Shown piece by piece: positions 59,070 through 64,000 of a stretch of DNA of 64,000 nucleotides. Numbering within the stretch: the stretch's first letter is position 1; every line of letters starts with the position of its first letter. Under the pieces are notes generated by a model. It had not been told where the DNA came from. It ran no database searches and worked only from the letters and a program-made list of their open reading frames with translations. This DNA is from Novosphingobium sp. (GTDB lineage Bacteria; Pseudomonadota; Alphaproteobacteria; Sphingomonadales; Sphingomonadaceae), in assembly GCF_039595395.1 (NCBI RefSeq), contig NZ_JBCNLP010000001.1, positions 1,736,001 through 1,800,000 of the forward strand, in the 5' to 3' direction. The translations under genes were made by a program, and so were the position numbers.

Positions 59070-59849
59070 TTAAGAAATTTTGCTCGAGAAGTATGGAAGA
59101 GCTATATTCGTAAAAATGAAAGCGGCTGCTGCGATTCTAGTCTTTCCCTGATTATAGTTTCCATATTTGAATGTCACTGGCGGGAAAAAGTTGACATAAA
59201 AATAGCACGATGCCCATAGTACAGAGAGTAAACCTAGGTTTGTGGCGATCTTATATATTGAGGGGTCTGGACCAACTGGCTTCAGATAAGAAAAGACAAG
59301 CGCCGCCAGTATTAGGCAAGTTTGAATTAATCGGGCGACGATCGAGTGATGTAGTATGCTAAACTCGGGCGTAGATTTTGATACAATGTTATCAATGCTC
59401 TCGCAAATCACGGGAAGGTCTCGCATTTCGGCGTGCGCACTCAGTTCTGCCGTGGAAAGGAACGATGTTTTGATATTCAGTGAGATATGGAATTGCCCAT
59501 AATCACCTGTCTCCACAAGGATTCTTGTTGGATTGCTTGACTCGTATTCAAGAACTTCCTTTAGTTCTTCGAGCGAGACTCCTCTTACGCTCTTGCCATT
59601 TTCCCAATTGGCATCAAATTTAACGGGAGAGTTCTTTCTGAATTTTTCTACGGCAAATTTTGTGTTTAGGTCTTTTATTTCATTTTTTTCTAAATTTGCT
59701 TCAAGTTGTCCCGCTTCAAGTTTGTATTCTTTTGAAAGAAATTTGGCGTACAGTCCCTTGAATTGTTCAAAACGTGAATTGACGTTGTGAAGAAATTCCT
59801 CATCCAGGAATATTGCGCTACGGTATTCTTTTTGCTGCTTGACCAACAT
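59070..59849 (-). CDS. AT-rich membrane-anchored protein, candidate defence or exclusion cargo
   Basis: 259 residues from ATG 59849 (ATG 59915 is an alternative; neither has a good ribosome site). About 180 soluble residues with a helical, charged segment (EEFLHNVNSRFEQFKGLYAKFLSKEYKLEAGQLEANLEKNE) precede two or three C-terminal membrane helices (LIQTCLILAALVFSYL, LGLLSVLWASCYFYVNFF, IAAAAFIFTNIALPYF). Base composition is far more AT-rich than the rest of the prophage, so it is a recent acquisition. No family recognised. Confidence 0.65.
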   Translation of the reverse strand: MLVKQQKEYRSAIFLDEEFLHNVNSRFEQFKGLYAKFLSKEYKLEAGQLEANLEKNEIKDLNTKFAVEKFRKNSPVKFDANWENGKSVRGVSLEELKEVLEYESSNPTRILVETGDYGQFHISLNIKTSFLSTAELSAHAEMRDLPVICESIDNIVSKSTPEFSILHHSIVARLIQTCLILAALVFSYLKPVGPDPSIYKIATNLGLLSVLWASCYFYVNFFPPVTFKYGNYNQGKTRIAAAAFIFTNIALPYFSSKIS

Positions 59850-59934
59850 AAACCCGCCAATCGAGACTCGTTCTGACTCTCTGGTAGCGATTTTTTTCGG
59901 TTGCCGCACCTGCATTAACGAAGTGGGGGTGGGG

Positions 59935-60234
59935 TTAACGCAATAGCCTCGCGTAGCGCTTCCAAGTCGGTTCATCAGGCAGCGGCAGCACGATCTCTGA
60001 CCCATCCACGCGAGCGATTTCGATCCGCACCGGCCTGACCTTCCGACGCGCGCGTGACAGGCACATCAGGCACCAAAAGCGTTTTCGGACCTCGGGGAAG
60101 TGGTCATTCCAGCCCCGGCGTTCGTAATGCCACCATAGGCCCATAGAGTCGAAGGTGGCGCTATGGCCACACTGGCACACCGGCTTTATCGAATAGTGCA
60201 GCGCGGCGGCATCCAACAGATAGGTGGGCTTCAT
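59935..60234 (-). CDS. Phage protein with Cys pairs (zinc-ribbon-like)
   Basis: 99 residues from ATG 60234 (MKPTYLLDAAALHYSIKP). CQCGHSATF and a later CLMC could bind one zinc ion. No known family. Leftward, separate from the ParA operon. Confidence 0.6.
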   Translation of the reverse strand: MKPTYLLDAAALHYSIKPVCQCGHSATFDSMGLWWHYERRGWNDHFPEVRKRFWCLMCLSRARRKVRPVRIEIARVDGSEIVLPLPDEPTWKRYARLLR

Positions 60235-60262
60235 GGCCCGATCAGCATCCCACCGCATGGCG

Positions 60263-60457
60263 TCACAGCGCCAGCGTGTGCTGCCCCTCGTCCTGGCTGA
60301 TCTGCTCCGGCGCCGACAGAGCGCGCGCGATGGCGTCGGCCAGTTCCCGCGCAGCATTTTCGCGAAGGTCCGGTTTGGGTGAGGTCAGGCCCACCCGCGC
60401 CCAACCGGGGGCGGACAGGAGGGCCTCAGCGATAAGGGGTGAGGTGAGTCGTTCCAT
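60263..60457 (-). CDS. Small phage protein (resembles DUF6771-type)
   Basis: 64 residues from ATG 60457: MERLTSPLIAEALLSAPGWARVGLTSPKPDLRENAARELADAIARAL. I recall similar short proteins in sphingomonad prophages under DUF6771, but that label is from memory. Divergent from the operon starting at 60589. Confidence 0.55.
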   Translation of the reverse strand: MERLTSPLIAEALLSAPGWARVGLTSPKPDLRENAARELADAIARALSAPEQISQDEGQHTLAL

Positions 60458-60524
60458 CCCGCAAATGGAACATAAGACGAACATCCATTCAAGATTTTTT
60501 GCGACGGCCTGCTCTTTTCATTTG

Positions 60525-60548
60525 AGTATACTATGCAACTAGTATACT
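60525..60548. promoter_or_regulatory. Paired AGTATACT boxes between divergent genes
   Basis: Two AGTATACT palindromes, 60525-60532 and 60541-60548, separated by ATGCAACT. The second is 41 bases before the ATG at 60589. The same box recurs at 61394, 62185 and 62818. Confidence 0.6.
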
Positions 60549-60588
60549 GCCATGCTTATGCGATGACGCAGAGAAACGAGGGGTTTCA

Positions 60589-60855
60589 ATGATGTTGCAA
60601 CAGGCGATCAATCCCACCGGCATTGTCGGTGCGGTGCAGAAATTCTTTGGCGTGATGCCGTTTGTTCCGCGCGGTGCCCTGCTTAGCCGGGAGGCGCGCG
60701 ACTTCATGGTGGCCAACGAGGAAAGCCCCGTGGTCTATGCCAGCGGGCGCGAAGGCGGTGGCACCTATTTCCTGCTGGCCAACCTCAGGAGGTTTGAACT
60801 CTCCGCACGCGATGTCGAGATCATGCCCATGCCGATCTGGGGCGAGGCGGAATGA
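60589..60855 (+). CDS. Hypothetical phage protein
   Basis: 88 residues (MMLQQAINPTGIVGAVQKFFGVMPFVPRGALLSREARDF...). AGGGG precedes the start. First of a chain of overlapping small genes; overlaps the next by 4 bp. No family recognised. Confidence 0.6.
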   Translation: MMLQQAINPTGIVGAVQKFFGVMPFVPRGALLSREARDFMVANEESPVVYASGREGGGTYFLLANLRRFELSARDVEIMPMPIWGEAE

Positions 60856-61103
60856 GCCCCCCGAAGTATCTCGTCTGGTCCAACGAGCATGCTGCTTGGT
60901 GGGGGCCTAACCATTGCGGCTATACCCGCTTCATCGCTAACGCTGGCCGATATGACCGTGCAGTCGCATTCCGCATTGCTGGTACGCGCGATGGTGGATG
61001 GCATATCCGCAAGGGCAACCCTGATGAGATCGCGATCCCTGAGCAGGACGCCATCGACCAGTATGCGAACATCACGCAGGCGCAGGAGGCAGGGGCGGCA
61101 TGA
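60852..61103 (+). CDS. Hypothetical phage protein
   Basis: 83 residues (MSPPKYLVWSNEHAAWWGPNHCGYTRFIANAGRY...). The pattern LVWSNEHAAWWGPN...GYT is seen in small phage proteins of alphaproteobacteria; function unknown. Overlaps both neighbours by 4 bp. Confidence 0.62.
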   Translation: MSPPKYLVWSNEHAAWWGPNHCGYTRFIANAGRYDRAVAFRIAGTRDGGWHIRKGNPDEIAIPEQDAIDQYANITQAQEAGAA

Positions 61104-61384
61104 CCGGCCTGCTGGACCTGATGGGCGCGCCCCCGGCAGTCATTCTGCGCCGCCGCGATACGCAGCCCTTGTGGCGCAACGGGCAGGTGGTCATGGGCAG
61201 CGATACCGGGTTCGTGCCTCCGCTCGATGGTGATCTGCGCTGGCTCGCCCATGACAAGCCCCGCACATGGGGGCGCTGGTATCGGTGGGATGCCCGCGAA
61301 GGGGCATGGTGCTGCATCGATGAAAGCGACAGCACCGGCATCAATGCGCGGCACGATAGGCCGCCCGTTCAGGCGCTGTCCTGA
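61100..61384 (+). CDS. Hypothetical phage protein
   Basis: 94 residues (MTGLLDLMGAPPAVILRRRDTQPLWRNGQVV...). Trp-rich middle (WLAHDKPRTWGRWYRWDAREGAWCC). Starts in the previous stop (ATGA). No family recognised. Confidence 0.58.
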   Translation: MTGLLDLMGAPPAVILRRRDTQPLWRNGQVVMGSDTGFVPPLDGDLRWLAHDKPRTWGRWYRWDAREGAWCCIDESDSTGINARHDRPPVQALS

Positions 61385-61393
61385 AAGTATAAA

Positions 61394-61409
61394 AGTATAC
61401 TAGCATACG
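61394..61409. promoter_or_regulatory. AGTATACTAGCATACG box before the gapR-like gene
   Basis: Same box as at 62818 over 16 bases; 65 bp before the gapR-like start codon. Confidence 0.6.
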
Positions 61410-61458
61410 TCCGTGCATGGTGCACGGGCGCCAATCTCCAACATCGAAAGGAATGACC

Positions 61459-61698
61459 ATGGCCGACTTGGCTGGGGATGATCGTCTGCGCCTGCTGATC
61501 GAGCGTATCGAGCGCTTGGACGAAGAGAAGAAGGGCATTCAGGACGACATCAAGGACGTGTATCTTGAGGGCAAGGCCTCCGGCTATGACCCGAAGGCGA
61601 TGCGTCAGGTTGTCCGTATCCGCAAGATGAAGCCCGATGACCGCAAGGAACAGGACGCCATTCTTGAGGTCTACCTCAACGCGCTGGGCATTTCGTGA
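61459..61698 (+). CDS. GapR-like (DUF2312) DNA-binding protein
   Basis: 79 residues from ATG 61459 with AAAGGAA upstream. LLIERIERLDEEKKGIQDDIKDVYLEGKASGYDPKAMRQVVRIRKM is the DUF2312/GapR pattern. GapR binds overtwisted AT-rich DNA ahead of replication forks in alphaproteobacteria. A phage copy may serve replication or transcription of the element. Overlaps the next start (GTGA). Confidence 0.85.
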   Translation: MADLAGDDRLRLLIERIERLDEEKKGIQDDIKDVYLEGKASGYDPKAMRQVVRIRKMKPDDRKEQDAILEVYLNALGIS

Positions 61699-61862
61699 CG
61701 CTGGCACCGCGCAAAGGGGATCGGCTAACGCTGATCCCCCAGAGCCGATCTACCGTCCAGTTCGCTGATTTCGAGCGGCGCCAGAAGATTGAACTTGCCA
61801 GCTTCATGCTGCCCGTGCGCAGGGTCACCTTCAGGAATCCGACCAGCGGCGGCCAGTCATGA
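61695..61862 (+). CDS. Small hypothetical protein in the overlapping chain
   Basis: 55 residues from a GTG overlapping the gapR-like stop: MTLAPRKGDRLTLIPQSRST and on to PTSGGQS. Basic. Its stop overlaps the next ATG, so translation coupling supports it. Confidence 0.5.
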   Translation: MTLAPRKGDRLTLIPQSRSTVQFADFERRQKIELASFMLPVRRVTFRNPTSGGQS

Positions 61863-62173
61863 TAGGGGAGGGTTGCGTAGAGCGCCTATCGCGCTGGTCG
61901 CTTCTCGATTTCCTGTCGATGGTCCACTCTTGCGCCGAAGGGTTGTCCCAAGAGGCTGGCGTAGGTGGTGTGGAGACGGCGGGCCACCTGATTTCGTATC
62001 TGGCTGACCATCCGGGGGATATCGAGCCGTTCATGCTTGGCGGCATCTTCGAATTGCCTATGCGGTGGATCGAAGGCGGGCGCCTGACCTATCATGCGAA
62101 CAATGGTCAGATCATGCACCCCAGCGCGCTCTTGCGGTCGCGCAATCCGGGGACGGAAGTGCAAGAGCAGTAA
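61859..62173 (+). CDS. Hypothetical phage protein
   Basis: 104 residues (MIGEGCVERLSRWSLLDFLSMVHSCAEGLSQEAG...). Helical. No family recognised. Last gene before the parA promoter region. Confidence 0.55.
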   Translation: MIGEGCVERLSRWSLLDFLSMVHSCAEGLSQEAGVGGVETAGHLISYLADHPGDIEPFMLGGIFELPMRWIEGGRLTYHANNGQIMHPSALLRSRNPGTEVQEQ

Positions 62174-62200
62174 GATAGCATGCAAGTATACTATCTTACT
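62169..62200 (+). promoter_or_regulatory. Operator/partition-site candidate upstream of parA
   Basis: A perfect 10-bp inverted repeat AGTAAGATAG...CTATCTTACT flanks an AGTATACT box (62185-62192). The box is 41 bp before the parA ATG. Likely bound by the ribbon-helix-helix partner. Confidence 0.65.
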
Positions 62201-62225
62201 GCCATACAGTGAATGAGGTGTGACG

Positions 62226-62867
62226 ATGAAGGTGATAGCGATCCTCTCGCAGAAGGGCGGGGTGGGCAAGACGACATTGACCACCTGCTTGGCTGTGGCC
62301 GCCGAGGCCGATGGCAAGAAAACCGCCATCCTCGATCTGGACCCGCAGGCCACGGCCAGCTTTTGGAGTGATGAGCGTGAGGCCGAAACGCCCGCTGTTT
62401 CCTCGCTTCAGGCGGTGCGCCTGAGCGCGGTCATCAACGCCGCCAAGAGTGCGGGCACCGATCTGGTGATTATCGACGGCGCGGCGGTGGCCCGCGACGT
62501 TGCCCAGATGGCGGCGCAGCATGCCGACCTTGTGCTGATCCCGACGCGCGCCGCAGTGTTCGACACCATGAGCATGGTGCACACGCTGGAGGTGGTGAAG
62601 CAACTCGGCAAGCCCGCCGCCGTGGTGCTGACGTTCGTCTCGCCGCGCGGTTATGAGCGGGCCGACGCTGAAGCGACCATTGCCGAACTCGGTACAGAGG
62701 TCTGCCCGGTGGTCATCGGTGATCGCAAGGCATTCTCCCGCGCGCAGTCCACGGGACTGGCCGCCCAAGAGTATGAGCCCAAGGGCAAGGCGGCGGCGGA
62801 AGTCGATGCGCTATACAAGTATACTAGCATACGGCTATACGGCGCGGCGAAGGAGCCGACTCGATGA
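62226..62867 (+). CDS. parA: ParA-family partition ATPase
   Basis: 213 residues from ATG 62226. Deviant Walker A KGGVGKTTLT at residues 12-21 with signature Lys, Walker A' LDLDPQATASFW, Walker B DLVIIDG. The short length without N-terminal HTH is the type Ib class, whose partner is a small RHH protein. It should segregate DNA along the nucleoid. The partner gene overlaps its stop (ATGA). Confidence 0.9.
   Translation: MKVIAILSQKGGVGKTTLTTCLAVAAEADGKKTAILDLDPQATASFWSDEREAETPAVSSLQAVRLSAVINAAKSAGTDLVIIDGAAVARDVAQMAAQHADLVLIPTRAAVFDTMSMVHTLEVVKQLGKPAAVVLTFVSPRGYERADAEATIAELGTEVCPVVIGDRKAFSRAQSTGLAAQEYEPKGKAAAEVDALYKYTSIRLYGAAKEPTR
62818..62833. promoter_or_regulatory. AGTATACTAGCATACG box inside the end of parA
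   Basis: Identical over 16 bases to the box at 61394; 46 bp before the RHH gene start. A third GCTATAC half follows. Confidence 0.6.
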
Positions 62868-63202
62868 CAAAAAGGCCGGGCAATTCCCTGCAAGCAATCC
62901 TCAACCGCGCATCTGCCGAGGTTGTGCCGGTCGATGAGCAACAGGCCGCGCCGCCGCAGCGTGGCCGCCGGGCGGCATCGAGCGCAGCGGCAGTGACTGA
63001 CCCGGCGCAGGTCACGGCGACCGGGCGCGCGGTGCAGCGGAACCGCGTGGGGATGAAACTGATCGGCGGCCACTTCCCGGCAGAGGTCAGCACACAACTG
63101 AAGATCCTTGCCGCCGAGGAAGGCACGACTGTGCAGCAACTGCTCGATGAGGCCATCGCTGACCTGTTGACGAAGAAGGCGGCGCGGAAGGTGGCGCGCT
63201 AA
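62864..63202 (+). CDS. Ribbon-helix-helix partition partner (ParG-like)
   Basis: 112 residues. A disordered Ala/Arg-rich N-terminus leads to VGMKLIGGHFPAEVSTQLKILAAEEGTTVQQLLDEAIADLL, a ribbon-helix-helix domain. Fits the centromere-binding and autorepressor role next to a type Ib ParA. The AGTATACT boxes are its likely sites. Confidence 0.8.
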   Translation: MTKRPGNSLQAILNRASAEVVPVDEQQAAPPQRGRRAASSAAAVTDPAQVTATGRAVQRNRVGMKLIGGHFPAEVSTQLKILAAEEGTTVQQLLDEAIADLLTKKAARKVAR

Positions 63203-63280
63203 GCCCCTCACAGCCCCGTACAGGCGCGGCACCATACAGGGCCGCCCGACCTCACACACACACACTCAGAGCCCCTGACA

Positions 63281-63310
63281 GGGGCCGGGGCGCGATCCTC
63301 GGCCCCTTTT
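63281..63310 (+). terminator. Terminator after the ParA/RHH operon
   Basis: GGGGCC (63281-63286) pairs with GGCCCC (63301-63306), with alternative inner pairing, and TTTT follows. Confidence 0.6.
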
Positions 63311-63701
63311 CTGCGCCTCGAAAGATTGCAAGAGTGTGAAATATTATTACGCGAGGGGATCGAGCATCAACCCGAGCATCGCCGTTGCCCCCACGCCTCG
63401 CCCTCGCTCTCTTTGGATTGATTTTATGCAGTCCTCCGGGCCGCTATACGCCCCGTACAGCGCCGAAACCGGCGTTTTTGGGGCAAACCTGCCCCCAAAC
63501 GCTGCCTATGCGGATTTACGCACTAAAATGCACCACAAGGGAACTCGCCGCGCGCGCGACGGTTGAAAGAATGAGCCTCGATTTCCGCCTGTCCCCCTGG
63601 ACAGCCAAGGAGCCGCGCAAGCGGCTCCGTTCGACGGTGCCTTTGGCGATCCTTCGGGGTGATTGGGGGCCTCTCAGCGGGCACTTTATCGTCCAACGCT
63701 C

Positions 63702-63734
63702 ATGAAACAGCCTTAAGCTGTTTCATTCCTTTTA
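63702..63734 (+). terminator. Strong terminator before the convergent right-end gene
   Basis: Perfect 10-bp stem ATGAAACAGC/GCTGTTTCAT with loop CTTAA, then TCCTTTTATTT. Confidence 0.8.
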
Positions 63735-63735
63735 T

Positions 63736-64000
63736 TTAAAGTTCTGTAAGTCCCAGATCAGGTGCATTGTTGTTACCCTGAAACCCAAAAAAAGGGATGC
63801 CCATACGCTCGCTGTAAGCCCGCTGGGCGTCGATATCGTCGGGGTGGCGTATCGTGGCCCACTGGTCGGTGGGAATGTCCCCAAACAGCGCCATTTCGCT
63901 CCTGACGAAGGCCGCGTCGGCTTCCAGATCCTCACGGCGGCGCTTCTGGGTCAGTCGGCCCGTTGCCGCCGCAAATCCCTTTAGCACCCGTTCGGCCAAG
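63736..64000 (-). CDS. C-terminal part of an unidentified protein (runs off the window)
   Basis: The frame is open to the right edge, so only the last 88 or so residues are seen: AERVLKGFAAATGRLTQKRR, then ATIRHPDDIDAQRAYSERMG, ending NNNAPDLGLTEL. No domain recognised. A replication or mobilisation protein would be expected near a partition locus, but nothing in the sequence proves it. Confidence 0.6.
   Translation of the reverse strand, partial: LAERVLKGFAAATGRLTQKRRREDLEADAAFVRSEMALFGDIPTDQWATIRHPDDIDAQRAYSERMGIPFFGFQGNNNAPDLGLTEL

Larger units (their letters stand above)
63203..63735. other. Intergenic region with repeats and two terminators
   Basis: Over 500 bases without a supported gene. 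It holds a short CA-dinucleotide run (63252-63265), two GCCCCGTACAG-like stretches (63213 and 63451), and hairpins annotated separately. Open frames at 63336-63705 lack ribosome sites. A replication or partition locus could be hidden here, but I see no iterons. Confidence 0.45.
26216..64000. mobile_element. P2-like prophage (right end outside the window)
   Basis: The left edge is where the integrase reading frame loses its homology beside the SYLF stop codon. From there to the right edge are phage genes: AlpA, Ogr-type activator, repressor, a full P2 tail set (D, U, T, E/E', FII, FI, W, V, J, I, H, G), lysis genes, head completion and capsid genes (S, R, X, L, M, N, O), terminase P and portal Q, then cargo and a ParA/RHH pair. 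Structural genes look intact. No replication initiator is recognisable in the window. The right attachment site is not visible. Confidence 0.9.

Noticed and set aside
63252..63265. CA-dinucleotide run and nearby short repeats as a CRISPR or iteron array
   Set aside because: Too short, no regular repeat-spacer pattern and no cas genes.
63336..63705. Overlapping plus-strand frames in the right intergenic region
   Set aside because: No ribosome sites, composition unlike neighbouring genes and no recognisable protein pattern.

Overview
The window looks like a piece of a high-GC alphaproteobacterial genome, most likely a sphingomonad (Novosphingobium or a close relative). The basis is codon usage, a TonB receptor and GH3 enzyme of sphingomonad type, an UrcA-family protein, and many Sphingomonadales-style small phage proteins. 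No rRNA or complete tRNA gene is present, so the placement is inferred from protein resemblance only.

Bases 1-20656 are a catabolic island. It opens with the 3' end of a sugar-isomerase-like gene, a secreted GH3 beta-glucosidase and a TonB-dependent receptor. A MarR regulator (iacR-like) follows, divergent from a tightly overlapping operon with the gene set of indole-3-acetic acid (auxin, IAA) degradation: amidase (iacH), group D flavin monooxygenase (iacA), small protein (iacB), SnoaL-like protein (iacI), Rieske oxygenase alpha and beta (iacC, iacD), SDR (iacE), aromatic-acid MFS transporter, class II aldolase, FMN 2-hydroxyacid dehydrogenase, flavin reductase (iacG), hydratase-family enzyme, [2Fe-2S] ferredoxin and ferredoxin reductase. 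The run ends with a periplasmic penicillin-G-acylase homologue. A TGA(A/C)(A/T)ATTCA element recurs in front of the GH3 gene, the receptor and the amidase. This suggests one regulon that imports auxin, possibly frees it from glucosyl and amino-acyl conjugates, and degrades it to an aromatic intermediate. No ring-cleavage dioxygenase lies in the window.

Bases 20657-26209 hold ordinary chromosomal genes: UrcA, a DUF1275 membrane protein, an ArsB/NhaD-type permease coupled to an MFS transporter, and a SYLF-domain protein.

From about 26216 to the right edge is a P2-like prophage. Its integrase is cut off just after the SYLF stop codon. Next come a leftward early operon (Ogr-type activator, DNA methyltransferase, AlpA), a switch region, and a repressor whose S24 domain lacks the catalytic Ser. 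Tail genes D-U-T-E'-E-FII-FI-W-V run leftward. Tail genes J-I-H-G and an SGNH hydrolase run rightward, followed by a lysis cassette (two small membrane proteins, endolysin, Rz with nested Rz1) and a second SGNH protein. A toxin-antitoxin module, the leftward S-R-X-L-M-N-O head genes and the rightward P-Q genes follow. Three copies of ATTGT-N13-ACAAT sit at the late divergent or operon-start regions and are the probable Ogr sites. E and E' are joined by a T-TTT-TTC slippery site, as in P2.

The right end (58.5-64 kb) carries AT-rich cargo genes, many tiny overlapping genes, a GapR-like protein and a ParA/ribbon-helix-helix pair. AGTATACT boxes lie 40-65 bp before four start codons. A partition module beside a P2-type virion and a broken integrase raises the possibility of a phage-plasmid or a plasmid-phage fusion.
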